The notes beneath the pieces are model-generated. The model was not told the origin of the DNA, searched no databases, and was given only the letters and a program-made list of their open reading frames with translations. Below are positions 54,235 through 62,101 of a stretch of 64,000 nucleotides of DNA, piece after piece. A program made the position numbers and the translations under genes. The DNA comes from an uncultured Clostridia bacterium (GTDB lineage: Bacteria > Bacillota > Clostridia > Saccharofermentanales > DTU023). How positions within the stretch are numbered: position 1 is the stretch's first letter; the number at the start of each line of letters is the position of its first letter. The stretch spans positions 1 to 64,000 of the forward strand of contig CAMJYM010000009.1 of NCBI GenBank assembly GCA_946220865.1. Direction: 5' to 3'.

Positions 54235-54618
54235 ATGGCTAGTGAAAAAATTACCGGCATCATTGAAGAAGTCAAAACCCTTTCAGTTCTCGAACTGAAT
54301 GAGCTCGTCAAAGCCCTTGAAGAAGAATTTGGTGTTTCCGCCGCCGCTATGATGGCTGTTGCTCCTGCTGCCGGTGCTGCCGGTGGTGCTGCTGAAGAAG
54401 AAGAGCAGACCGAATTTACCGTCAACCTCAAATCTGCTGGCGCCAGCAAAATCGCCGTCATCAAAGTCGTCCGTGAAATCACGGGCCTCGGCCTCAAAGA
54501 TGCCAAAGCACTCGTTGATGAAGCTCCTAAGGCTATCAAAGAGAACGTCTCCAAAGACGAAGCCAACGAAGTGGCTGAAAAACTCAAAGCTGCCGGCGCC
54601 GAAGTCGAAATCAAATAA
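54235..54618 (+). CDS. rplL: 50S ribosomal protein L7/L12
   Basis: Stalk protein that recruits translation factors. The N-terminal dimerisation helix ([18 protein letters not shown]), Ala/Gly hinge and C-terminal factor-binding domain ([20 protein letters not shown]) are all normal. Length is 127. AAAGGAAAA lies upstream. A strong terminator follows. Confidence 0.98.
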   Translation: MASEKITGIIEEVKTLSVLELNELVKALEEEFGVSAAAMMAVAPAAGAAGGAAEEEEQTEFTVNLKSAGASKIAVIKVVREITGLGLKDAKALVDEAPKAIKENVSKDEANEVAEKLKAAGAEVEIK

Positions 54619-54652
54619 AGACTTGCCTTGCAGTGCAACCTGCACAAGCTCT

Positions 54653-54682
54653 AAAGAGCCGCCATCCCGGCGGCTCTTTTTT
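54653..54682 (+). terminator. Terminator after rplL
   Basis: AAAGAGCCGCC / GGCGGCTCTTT stem with a 5-nt loop and a T-run. Confidence 0.95.
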
Positions 54683-54812
54683 GTTGGCCTTTTTACCCTC
54701 AAAAAGGCGTAGAGGAGTAAAATAATTTGCGATACTTTTTTTTCTTTCTGCCGCCAGGGATTGCACGGCAGAGCGGGAGCGCAAAGGCATATTAAAGAAA
54801 ACAGAGGCCAGC

Positions 54813-55691
54813 ATGAACGAACCAAAGAAAAGGACAAGCGATCACCGACAAAAGTCGACAAGCGCTTCTCAACAAAAAAACTCGACAAACGCTGCACGAC
54901 AAATATCGACAAACGAGCGCCAACAAACTTCGACAAACGCTGCACGACAAAAAACGACAAAGAATTATCGACAAACTTCGACAAACGAGCACGAACAAAA
55001 TTCGACAATCGCTTCTCGACAAAAAACGACCAGGTCATCGACAGAAAGCCGCCGAAAGCTACGCCTGATTCTCTCCATCCTGCTCGTGCTCGCTGCCTTC
55101 TGGCTGGGACGTCAGGACTTTTTGAAAACCATTTTCCCGCCCGCAGGCGAGATGCAGGGAACAAAGGTCGTCGAGCTGAGTGCCATAGATGTTGAAGAAC
55201 AGGGAACAAAAGCGGGTGCAGAGCAGGCAGCGAAAGAGGTTGTAGAGCAAAGGCAGGAGTCCTCAGACAAGCCAGGTGATGAGAAGCAAGCTGGTCAAAA
55301 ATCAACCGTTCAAGATCCAGCAGATCTGGAATCAGAAGATCCCCGTTCACCTGAATTTGTTGCTTCGGTCCTCCGAAAGACAGGTAAACTGCCTGATCGT
55401 TTTTTGAGCAAAAAGGAGGCGCGAAAGCTTGGCTGGGTGCCGGAGCAGGGGAACCTGAATGAGGTCGCACCGGGCAAAAGTATTGGTGGTGATCGCTTCG
55501 GCAATTACGAGGGCAAATTACCCGCACAAAAAGGACGCAGCTACCGTGAAGCCGATGTTCACGATAGCCCTGAAAGGCGCGGGGCAGAGCGCCTGGTCTT
55601 TTCCAATGACGGCCTTATTTTTTATACGCCCGATCACTATAAAACGTTTTACGATGTGAGTGAGAGTTTTCCCGGCAAAAAGCTTCCCTGA
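54813..55691 (+). CDS. Membrane-anchored barnase-type ribonuclease with repeat N-terminus
   Basis: The C-terminal ~110 residues are a complete microbial RNase of the barnase (N1/T1) family, cutting RNA after guanine. GWVPEQGNLNEVAPGKSIGG, GKLPAQKGRSYREADVH and TPDHYKTF are diagnostic; the catalytic Glu246, Arg260 and His275 (barnase Glu73, Arg87, His102) are present. The first 74 residues are eight copies of an ~8-residue Gln/Thr/Asn repeat, then a membrane helix (about 85-99, IILSILLVLAAFWL type) and a ~90-residue linker. With a basic N-terminus the RNase is probably extracellular and tethered. The inhibitor gene follows after 10 nt. Confidence 0.9.
   Translation: MNEPKKRTSDHRQKSTSASQQKNSTNAARQISTNERQQTSTNAARQKTTKNYRQTSTNEHEQNSTIASRQKTTRSSTESRRKLRLILSILLVLAAFWLGRQDFLKTIFPPAGEMQGTKVVELSAIDVEEQGTKAGAEQAAKEVVEQRQESSDKPGDEKQAGQKSTVQDPADLESEDPRSPEFVASVLRKTGKLPDRFLSKKEARKLGWVPEQGNLNEVAPGKSIGGDRFGNYEGKLPAQKGRSYREADVHDSPERRGAERLVFSNDGLIFYTPDHYKTFYDVSESFPGKKLP
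54840..55034 (+). repeat. 24-bp tandem repeats in the barnase gene
   Basis: Variants of a 24-bp unit containing TCGACAAACG or ACGACAAA encode (x)(x)RQ(x)STN. Thr falls at residues 25, 33, 41, 49, 57, 65 and 73, an exact 8-residue period. Confidence 0.85.
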
Positions 55692-55701
55692 GAGGTTCTT
55701 T

Positions 55702-55962
55702 ATGAAAATGTCCTTTATCTGGCTCGACGGCCGGCAATGTGCCGACAAAACAAAGGTTTGGCCCTACCTGCGACAAAAACTCCAGCTTCCCGAATATTTC
55801 GGCGATAATCTCGATGCTCTCTGGGATGTACTGAGCGAGCGCGGCCCCGGCTGCCGCTACGTCATTTTTCACGCGAATGCTTTGGACAACAGTGAAATGA
55901 GCGTCTTGCTTCGTCTTTTTGACGACTTAGGTGAAACGGGTTGTCGAATTTATCGCCTCTGA
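55702..55962 (+). CDS. Barstar-family RNase inhibitor
   Basis: Immunity protein for the barnase encoded upstream. The 86-residue sequence has the family signature IWLDGRQCADKTKVWPYL and LPEYFGDNLDALWDVL, where the acidic helix of barstar plugs the barnase active site. ATG 55702 follows GAGAGG; an overlapping start at 55660 lies inside the barnase gene. The order toxin then inhibitor with a 10-nt gap means the inhibitor depends on the toxin's transcript, unless an internal promoter exists. Confidence 0.9.
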   Translation: MKMSFIWLDGRQCADKTKVWPYLRQKLQLPEYFGDNLDALWDVLSERGPGCRYVIFHANALDNSEMSVLLRLFDDLGETGCRIYRL

Positions 55963-56078
55963 ATTTCCCGTCAGGCATCTGTACGAAATGAGGTGGATCC
56001 AGGGGAAATGCATTTTTGTTATTGCCCTTGCAGCCTCCTGGGAAAATCGTGATCTTGCCCGTGCGCCGCGGTCTCTCG

Positions 56079-56087
56079 TGCTATAAT
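56079..56087 (+). promoter_or_regulatory. Extended -10 promoter of serS
   Basis: TGCTATAAT lies 52 nt before the serS ATG. No T-box motif (AGGGTGGNACCGCG) is present in the leader. Confidence 0.55.
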
Positions 56088-56139
56088 CTTCAGCATAAGT
56101 AAAGATGCAAAGCGCTGCAGCGCAGAAAGGAAAGTTTTT

Positions 56140-57441
56140 ATGCTGGACATCAATTTATTGAGACATGAGCCCGACAAAGTTCGTGAGGGTCTTGCCAAAC
56201 GCGGCAAAGACATTGATTTTCAGCCTTTCCTGGAGCTGGATCAGAAGCGCCGCAACCTCCTTCACGAGACGGAGGAACTCAAGGCTGAGCGCAACAAAAA
56301 ATCCGCTCTCATCCCCCAGATGAAAAAGCAGAAGCAGGATACCACTGCGCTTCTGACAGAAATGAAGGAGCTCGCCGACAAAATTAAGGCCTGCGATGCC
56401 GGGGTTGCTGAGCTGGATGCAGCCCAGCGCGAATTTATGCTGGGCCTGCCGAATTTGCCGGCCGACGATGTCGTTGCCGGAGGCAAAGAGGCCAATGAGG
56501 TGAAGCAGATTTTCGGCGAGCAGCCGAGCTTCGACTTTGAGCCTAAGCACCATGTTGACCTGGCCGAAAGCCTCGGTCTCATCGACTATGCCCGCGGAGC
56601 CAAACTGGCAGGTTCGGGCTTCTGGATTTACACCGGTGAGGGAGCCCTCCTGGAGCGGGCCCTCCTGAACTTTTTCATCGACGAGCATCTCAAAGATGGT
56701 TACGAAATGATCCTGCCTCCGCATATTCTGCTCTATGATTGCGGTCTGACAGCCGGGCAGTTTCCCAAGTTCGAGGAGGATGTCTTTAAAATTCAGTCGC
56801 GTGATGAAGACGATGCCGACGAATCCAAGTTCCACTTTATTCTGCCCACCGCTGAAACGGCGCTCGTCAATCTTTACCGCGACGAAATTCTCGACGAAAG
56901 CGAACTCCCCAAAAAGTATTTTGCCCTGACACCCTGTTACCGCCGTGAGGCGGGTTCCTACCGGGCCGAAGAGCGTGGCATGATTCGTGGCCATCAGTTT
57001 AACAAGGTCGAGATGTTCCAGTATACCCGCCCGGAAAAATCACAGGAAGCGCTCAAAGAACTCATCGATAAAGCCTGCCGGCTGGTTCAAAAGCTCGGCC
57101 TGCACTTCCGCCTGAGCAAGCTCGCCGCCGGAGACGTTAGCGCCTCCATGCGCGAAACATGGGACATCGAAGTGTATATCCCCAGCATGGGCGGCTACAA
57201 AGAAGTCAGCTCCGTTTCCAATGCCGGTGACTATCAGGCCAGGCGCGGCAACATCCGCTTCCGTTGTGAAGGCAGCAAGAAACCTGAATTTCTACACACT
57301 CTGAACGGTTCCGGCCTTGCCACCAGTCGCATCTTTCCTGCGATGCTTGAGCAATTCCAGCAGGCCGATGGCAGCGTGCGCATTCCCGAAGTTCTGCGCC
57401 CCTATATGAACGGCCAGGAAAGCCTCAAGCCCAAAGTCTGA
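56140..57441 (+). CDS. serS: Seryl-tRNA synthetase
   Basis: Class II synthetase that charges tRNA-Ser. The N-terminal coiled-coil arm (about residues 30-110) is followed by the catalytic core. Motif 2 is CYRREAGSYRAEERGMIRGH with QFNKVEMF, and motif 3 includes LNGSGLATSRIFPAMLEQF. Length (433) is typical. AGAAAGGAAAG precedes the ATG. The gene stands alone with its own promoter. Confidence 0.96.
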   Translation: MLDINLLRHEPDKVREGLAKRGKDIDFQPFLELDQKRRNLLHETEELKAERNKKSALIPQMKKQKQDTTALLTEMKELADKIKACDAGVAELDAAQREFMLGLPNLPADDVVAGGKEANEVKQIFGEQPSFDFEPKHHVDLAESLGLIDYARGAKLAGSGFWIYTGEGALLERALLNFFIDEHLKDGYEMILPPHILLYDCGLTAGQFPKFEEDVFKIQSRDEDDADESKFHFILPTAETALVNLYRDEILDESELPKKYFALTPCYRREAGSYRAEERGMIRGHQFNKVEMFQYTRPEKSQEALKELIDKACRLVQKLGLHFRLSKLAAGDVSASMRETWDIEVYIPSMGGYKEVSSVSNAGDYQARRGNIRFRCEGSKKPEFLHTLNGSGLATSRIFPAMLEQFQQADGSVRIPEVLRPYMNGQESLKPKV

Positions 57442-57482
57442 AAAGCCAAGGTTTGAAGCCAAACCTCAAACTCCGGCAAATT

Positions 57483-58148
57483 TCATGCGATTTCCGGGCT
57501 GTAGTCTTCGCCAATAAATTCCATGAGGGCGGCGCCGGCGCTCTGGTCGGCCAGCAGGCGGACGAGTTCGGCTTCGCGTTGGTGATCGGCGCTGACATTC
57601 CATTCAACATCCAGGCCAAAGTCGGCGATTTCCTGATAGAAGCCCTCTTTTTCAAGCTGGTAACGCAGACGCTCGTAGCAATCGTATGGAGCCATCACAC
57701 GATACTTTCTGCGCAGGCACATGTGCAGGGGATAGGCGGCGTCCAGGGCTGAGGCAGCGGCCCGGCTGTAGGCACGGACGAGGCCGCCTGCGCCCAGGAG
57801 AGTGCCGCCGAAATAGCGCACAACGATGATTTCGGCCTGGTCAATGCCGCGCTTTTTTAAAACGTCAAGAACCGGCAGACCCGCGGTCCCCTGAGGTTCG
57901 CCATCGTCGGAATAGCGGCCGGCATTTTCAGGGAACAGAGTCTGCCAGGCAAAGACATGATGTGTAGCGTCAGGAAAGCGCCTGCGGACAGCGTTCAATT
58001 CACTTTCGGCTTCAGCTTTGTCACGGATGGGAAAGCAGAGGCCGATAAAGCGCGAGCGCTTTTCCTCAAATTCGATCTCGGCCGACCTTTGCACGGTGGT
58101 CCAGCGAGCAGGTTTTTTGCTTTTTTGGCTAAGGTGGTTTGGGTTCAT
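57483..58148 (-). CDS. IMPACT/YigZ family protein
   Basis: Conserved two-domain protein of the IMPACT/YigZ family; the precise bacterial function is not settled. The N-terminal UPF0029 domain is clear (EEKRSRFIGLCFPIRDKAEA, DATHHVFAWQTLFPENAGRY, SDDGEPQGTAGLPVLDVL, VRYFGGTLLGAGGLVRAYS). The C-terminal ~75 residues match the small RNA-binding-like domain. Length (221) is normal. Convergent with serS. Confidence 0.9.
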   Translation of the reverse strand: MNPNHLSQKSKKPARWTTVQRSAEIEFEEKRSRFIGLCFPIRDKAEAESELNAVRRRFPDATHHVFAWQTLFPENAGRYSDDGEPQGTAGLPVLDVLKKRGIDQAEIIVVRYFGGTLLGAGGLVRAYSRAAASALDAAYPLHMCLRRKYRVMAPYDCYERLRYQLEKEGFYQEIADFGLDVEWNVSADHQREAELVRLLADQSAGAALMEFIGEDYSPEIA

Positions 58149-58462
58149 GACAATTCCACGATCTTGCTGTCGATTACTGATGACCTTGTCGTTCGTCTTT
58201 GTGCTTTTGTTGTGTCACATAGCTAACGGGCTTAATGAAATCTATGAATCTGATTTTTCCAAGCTGCGCGCCAACTAGGAACTTTCAGGTTTTCAGGCAT
58301 CTTCACCGTTTTTAGCTTAGTCGAAAATGGGCTTGTGGTCAAAAGCCTTGTGCCGGCGGTATATAGAGGTACGATGCAGGCCCTCCAGCAAAAAAAAGAT
58401 TCCCACATTGCCTCCCGTCCAGCCAGTGGGCGAAAGGGCTCTCCTGTGCTATTCTTGAGATC
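58149..58462 (+). other. Intergenic region before the DUF4015 gene
   Basis: This 314-base divergent gap holds no gene. The only site I can support is TGCTATTCT (58447-58455), an extended -10 that ends 7 nt before the ATG at 58463. Confidence 0.5.
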
Positions 58463-60097
58463 ATGAACGGGATTTTTATCAATAGATATCGCCCGCCGCG
58501 CCCCAAACACCGGGGACTGATTCTCGGCCTTATTGCCTGTCTTGCTCTGGGACAGCTGCTTCTTTATGCCCTTTTCCTTGGCCCGGCTTTTTTCCCGCCG
58601 CCTCCTGAGGAAACGAGAGCCGAAGTGTCAACCAATAACAACTTGCGCCCGCAGCCGACGAGTCCGCCTGCCCGCACCTTGCGCTCTGCCGCTGAAGGTC
58701 CCGTTCTGGATGCTTTTTTCGGGCCACTCCCTGTGCTTGAGGGAGAGCCTCGTAAAATTTCACTCGACAAGCCGCTGCGCGGGATTTATCTCGGCATGGG
58801 CGAAAATATTGATGCGGCCATCAAACTCGCCTCCTGGAGTGAAGTCAATGCGGTTGTGGTCGATGTCAAGGAAAGCTGGGGTCTCTGCTATGAGAGCAAG
58901 GTTCCGCTTGCCGTCGAAATGAAGGCTTCTTCTGGCCAGCTCAAACTTAAGTCTTTAATCGACCGTTGCCACGCGGCTGGTCTCACGTTCATTGCCCGCA
59001 TGGTCTGTTTTAAGGATGAGGTCATGACCCGCATGCGTCCGGACCTTTGTATTCACGATGCCGAGGGACAAGTTCTGCACTACCCTCTCGAAGGAGGTGA
59101 GGCCTTTGCTAACCCGTACAATACAGAAGTATGGGATTATCTGCTGGATCTCTCGCGGGAAGTGGTTGCCATGGGGGCGGACGAAATTCAGTTTGACTAT
59201 GTGCGCTTTCCTACCGGCCAGCCTGAGGGGGGTGCGACGCCACTCTATCGTGAGGAATCGAACGTCCTGACGAAGCATGAAGAATCAGATGTCCAGAAAA
59301 AGCATGAGGATACAAGTGTCCGGGAAATGCGTGAACCATCAGAAGCCCTGGAGCAGCAGGACCTGTCAGACGCTCCGATGGAGCATAAACCATCGGACGC
59401 CCAGGATAAGCTCGGACCATCAGAAGTCCCGGAGAAGGAAGCGGCGATCAATCGCTTCCTGGAGACAGCTCGCATCGAACTTCAGGATAAATTGGGGGTG
59501 CCCGTCTCTGCGGACCTCTTTTCCATCGTCATGTCGAGTCCGGAAGATGGTCGCCTGATCGGGCAGAACTGGTCGCGCATCGGGTTGTCCGGGATCCATC
59601 GCCTCAGCCCCATGATCTATCCCTCACATTATGCCAACGCCTCGGCAGGTTCGCTGGGCAATGGCAAAGGGTCTTCGATTGGCAGTAAATTTTTCGATAC
59701 CCCCGATCTTTCTCCTTATGATGTGGTCACGGCGGCCCTGGAGGATGGAGCAGCTGCTGCCGGTAAAAGTGGCTATGCCGGTCTGCGCCCATGGTTGCAG
59801 GCCTTTACGGCGAACTGGCTTGCGCCGGGATACTACATGGATTACGGCCCCCGCGAAATCCGTGCGCAGATACAGGCCCTCTATGATGCCGGCTATGAGG
59901 AATGGCTGCTCTGGAACGCCGGACACGAGTACCCGGAGGCCCTTTTTCTGAGCCGAGAAGAGGCCGAAGCTGAACTCCGAAAAAATCGGGCTGTTCAGGA
60001 AAACAAGCCTACGCTGAACGCCGAAGAAGAATCGCTCAGACAAGCCCTCGAAGGTTTTCCCATCGCCACTGGAAGTCCCCCAAAAAGTGAACCCTAA
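58463..60097 (+). CDS. DUF4015 putative glycoside-hydrolase-like surface protein with repeat insertion
   Basis: Predicted TIM-barrel glycosidase-like protein outside the membrane; substrate unknown. One N-terminal membrane helix or uncleaved signal (residues ~14-37) is followed by a short linker and the DUF4015 barrel (~105-500): RGIYLGMGENIDAAIKLA, AVVVDVKESWGLCYES, DEIQFDYVRFPTG and SPMIYPSHYA. An insertion at residues 264-326, after the DYVRFPTG strand, consists of seven 9-residue repeats. The tail is acidic. The start has no ordinary ribosome-binding site and lies just after a -10-like element. Confidence 0.85.
   Translation: MNGIFINRYRPPRPKHRGLILGLIACLALGQLLLYALFLGPAFFPPPPEETRAEVSTNNNLRPQPTSPPARTLRSAAEGPVLDAFFGPLPVLEGEPRKISLDKPLRGIYLGMGENIDAAIKLASWSEVNAVVVDVKESWGLCYESKVPLAVEMKASSGQLKLKSLIDRCHAAGLTFIARMVCFKDEVMTRMRPDLCIHDAEGQVLHYPLEGGEAFANPYNTEVWDYLLDLSREVVAMGADEIQFDYVRFPTGQPEGGATPLYREESNVLTKHEESDVQKKHEDTSVREMREPSEALEQQDLSDAPMEHKPSDAQDKLGPSEVPEKEAAINRFLETARIELQDKLGVPVSADLFSIVMSSPEDGRLIGQNWSRIGLSGIHRLSPMIYPSHYANASAGSLGNGKGSSIGSKFFDTPDLSPYDVVTAALEDGAAAAGKSGYAGLRPWLQAFTANWLAPGYYMDYGPREIRAQIQALYDAGYEEWLLWNAGHEYPEALFLSREEAEAELRKNRAVQENKPTLNAEEESLRQALEGFPIATGSPPKSEP
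59252..59440 (+). repeat. 27-bp x 7 repeat insertion in the DUF4015 gene
   Basis: Seven consecutive 9-residue units follow the plan x-x-S-(D/E/N)-(V/A)-x-x-x-x, for example EESDVQKKH, KPSDAQDKL and GPSEVPEKE. The frame is kept throughout. Confidence 0.85.
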
Positions 60098-60214
60098 AAT
60101 TCCTGAGAGCTAAGCTTGCTTAAGCACAGTGAATCAAGTTACAGAGGAATCATCACGATGACGGATCTTCGATGAGCGACAAAGTGACCGTGCATCGAAA
60201 GTATGGTACAAGAT

Positions 60215-61231
60215 CTAGAAAGTTCCGCCGAAGCCCCGGCCGACGACTTCACTGTGTGTATTGATGGAAATAAAGGCCAGAGGATCTTCGCTTTTGACAA
60301 AATCGCGCAGTTTAATGGCCTGGACCTTTGGCACGGCACATAAAATGATTTCCCGATCTTCTCCCGTAAAAATGCCATGCCCTTGCATCAGGGTCGCTCC
60401 GCGATGCAGCTCGTTGATGATATAGGGAGCTATCAGGTCAGGCTTCGTGGTCACGATCGTAAAGAAACGGGTATCGTTGAACTGCTCGATCATCGCATCC
60501 ACGATCACGCCCTTAAAGAGCAGCCCGATAATGGAAAAGAGCACTGTTTTCAGATCGAAAATCAGGAACGAAATCATGGCGATGGCGAAATCAAAAGCGG
60601 CCAGAGCATAGCCGATATTCATTTCGGATTTGCGGTGGATGAGCATCGCCAGGATATCACTGCCGCCTGTGGAAACATGGAGATTAAAGAGCAGAGCCGA
60701 GCCGACGGCCGGCAGTAAGGCGGCAAAGGCAAGTTCCAGAAACGGCTGATCTGTCAGGGGAGCTGAAAGAGGTATAAGGCGCTCGAAAATAAGAATAAGA
60801 CTGGACAGCAGCAGAGAAGCATAGGCGGTACCAAAGGCAAAAGAACGGCCTAAAGCAAGATAGCCCAGGATTAAAAGGCTGATATTAAGAACCCAGGTCC
60901 AGATACCGGGCGTCAGGGGTGTGACCTGAGCCAGCAGGATGGAAAGGCCGCTGACGCCGCCCATAATAAAATGATTGGGGAACTTGAAGAAATACACGCC
61001 CAGGGCGACCAGAAGTACTCCTAAATGCAGCAGAAAAATTTGTCCCGCGGTCCACTTGCTCTTTTTCGCTTGTGGAAAATTACGGCTGTTATGGCTGGGA
61101 TCTCCATAGCGAAAGCGGACGTCTTCTCCTGGAGTTACCTCCTTTTCCACGGAACCATGCAACTCAGAGGGAGACAGAGTTTTCTTTTTATTTTCATTCA
61201 TTTCCTGACTGTTCATTTCCTGACTGTCCAT
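60215..61231 (-). CDS. YitT-family membrane protein (DUF2179 C-terminus)
   Basis: Integral membrane protein of the widespread YitT family, whose function is unknown. About five hydrophobic helices (from LHLGVLLVALGVYFFKFPNH to TVLFSIIGLLFKGVIVDAMI) are followed by the cytoplasmic DUF2179 domain (ETGRGAT-like LHRGATLMQGHGIFTGEDRE). The N-terminal ~70 residues are hydrophilic; the first 12 codons contain a 15-bp direct repeat that places three ATGs in frame. On this strand a cobalamin riboswitch and its terminator lie 255 nt upstream, so the gene might be under B12 control (inference). Confidence 0.88.
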   Translation of the reverse strand: MDSQEMNSQEMNENKKKTLSPSELHGSVEKEVTPGEDVRFRYGDPSHNSRNFPQAKKSKWTAGQIFLLHLGVLLVALGVYFFKFPNHFIMGGVSGLSILLAQVTPLTPGIWTWVLNISLLILGYLALGRSFAFGTAYASLLLSSLILIFERLIPLSAPLTDQPFLELAFAALLPAVGSALLFNLHVSTGGSDILAMLIHRKSEMNIGYALAAFDFAIAMISFLIFDLKTVLFSIIGLLFKGVIVDAMIEQFNDTRFFTIVTTKPDLIAPYIINELHRGATLMQGHGIFTGEDREIILCAVPKVQAIKLRDFVKSEDPLAFISINTHSEVVGRGFGGTF

Positions 61232-61304
61232 TTTTTATCGCTCTTTGTTTTATTATCGCTGTTCATATTTTATCCTTTTAGATTTTTTGGAAAAGAGAGG
61301 CCGG

Positions 61305-61325
61305 GGCGGGAAATCCGCCCCGGTG
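61305..61325 (-). terminator. GC-rich hairpin upstream of yitT
   Basis: A perfect 9-bp stem CCGGGGCGG / CCGCCCCGG with a 5-nt loop. On the minus strand it is followed by CCTCTCTTTT, so it may act as a weak terminator or as a second switch. Confidence 0.55.
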
Positions 61326-61389
61326 TTTAGGGAGAACCGTGAGACCAGGCCCCGGCAAGCAAACGGGGCAAGACCTCACCAGAGAGTCG

Positions 61390-61449
61390 TTAACATGATG
61401 AGCGCTCTTTGTTCTGTGCCGCAAAGAATTCTTCATCTCCGCCGTGCAT
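61390..61449 (-). CDS. Possible 19-residue small ORF after the riboswitch terminator
   Basis: The frame starts at ATG 61449 and encodes MHGGDEEFFAAQNKERSSC. It is the only reasonably placed open frame between the riboswitch terminator and the hairpin at 61305. The nearest GGAGG is about 19 nt upstream, which is too far for a normal site. It may be only chance; I do not recognise the peptide. Confidence 0.2.
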   Translation of the reverse strand: MHGGDEEFFAAQNKERSSC

Positions 61450-61485
61450 GGTCTTCGGCAAACGTCGCCTCCATCGGGCACAAAA

Positions 61486-61525
61486 AAACAGCTCCCGAAC
61501 CGTGGACGGGAACTGTCAAAAACGA
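61486..61525 (-). terminator. Rho-independent terminator after the cobalamin aptamer
   Basis: On the minus strand, ACAGTTCCCG / CGGGAGCTGT with a 9-nt loop is followed by TTTTTTT. It probably serves as the expression platform of the riboswitch. Confidence 0.85.
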
Positions 61526-61574
61526 AAAACGTGCAAAGGCCATTTATCCGCTTGCGCCATTCACCGTGACACGG

Positions 61575-61747
61575 AACTCCCTCAGGCAAGTCTTCTGGCT
61601 CTGCGCCTGTCTCTCGCCTTCCCGAAGCCTTCTCTTTTGGCAGAAGGAGTTCAGTGGCCACTTGAGGACAGATTTGCGCAATACAGCGGCGGGACCGCGC
61701 AGGGTTTGCACCTGCTTCCTTATCAAGTCTTGCGACACCTGAAGTCG
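61575..61747 (-). ncRNA. Cobalamin (B12) riboswitch aptamer
   Basis: Minus-strand landmarks in order match the cobalamin aptamer: TTCAGG and CCTGAG at the two ends form P1; the core at 61682-61712 reads GGTGCAAACCCTGCG then CGGTCCCGCCGCTGTA; GCCACTGAA and GGGAAGGCGAGAGA follow; the B12 box at 61584-61600 is AGCCAGAAGACTTGCCT. Promoter and terminator are correctly placed on either side. Binding of B12 is expected to favour termination (family knowledge). Confidence 0.92.
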
Positions 61748-61753
61748 GACACT

Positions 61754-61782
61754 ATTATGCACGATTCTCGCTTTTTTGCCAA
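61754..61782 (-). promoter_or_regulatory. Promoter of the riboswitch transcript
   Basis: On the minus strand, TTGGCA (61777-61782), 17-nt spacer, CATAAT (61754-61759). The predicted start is just before the P1 stem of the aptamer. Confidence 0.7.
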
Positions 61783-61897
61783 GTCAGGGCGAAGGAAAAA
61801 GTCATCGACAGCAGCTCATAAGATCCTGTTTGCGGGCTGACATGAGCGTTGTGGACGAAGCTGTCTACTCTACTGTGAGGGCGCAGAGGCGAGGACG

Positions 61898-61927
61898 CTG
61901 ACGCGAGGGCTGTTCTTATGGTAAAAT
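61898..61927 (+). promoter_or_regulatory. Possible yebC promoter
   Basis: CTGACG (61898-61903), 18-nt spacer, TAAAAT (61922-61927) with a TGG extension. It would give a ~210-nt leader. Confidence 0.45.
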
Positions 61928-61943
61928 AAATCAAAACCGTCTG

Positions 61944-61965
61944 AAAGCCCTTTAAAGCGGGCTTT
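61944..61965 (+). terminator. Attenuator-like hairpin in the yebC leader
   Basis: AAAGCCC / GGGCTTT stem with an 8-nt loop, followed by CTTCGCTTTT. The T-run is imperfect, so termination may be partial. Confidence 0.4.
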
Positions 61966-61996
61966 CTTCGCTTTTATTCTGGGGTCTGAAAGCTTG

Positions 61997-62101
61997 TTTT
62001 GCCGAAAGGGGCATTTCTGCCAATAAAGGCAGTTTTGTCGATTGCGACAGTTGCCGAAAGCGGCAGTTTTGCTGCAGAGGCTTTTTGCCGAAAAGGACGG
62101 C
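61997..62101 (+). repeat. String of five mini-hairpins before yebC
   Basis: Successive small stems: TGCCGAAAGGGGCA, CTGCC-N6-GGCAG, TGTCG-N4-CGACA, TGCCG-N4-CGGCA and GCCG-N7-CGGC. The word TTGCCGAAA occurs three times. Confidence 0.7.

Noticed and set aside
55963..56139. T-box riboswitch upstream of serS
   Set aside because: The conserved AGGGTGGNACCGCG sequence and an antiterminator are missing.
61278..61661. 127-codon minus-strand frame near the riboswitch
   Set aside because: It runs through the aptamer and its terminator. The RNA landmarks explain the sequence and the peptide resembles nothing.
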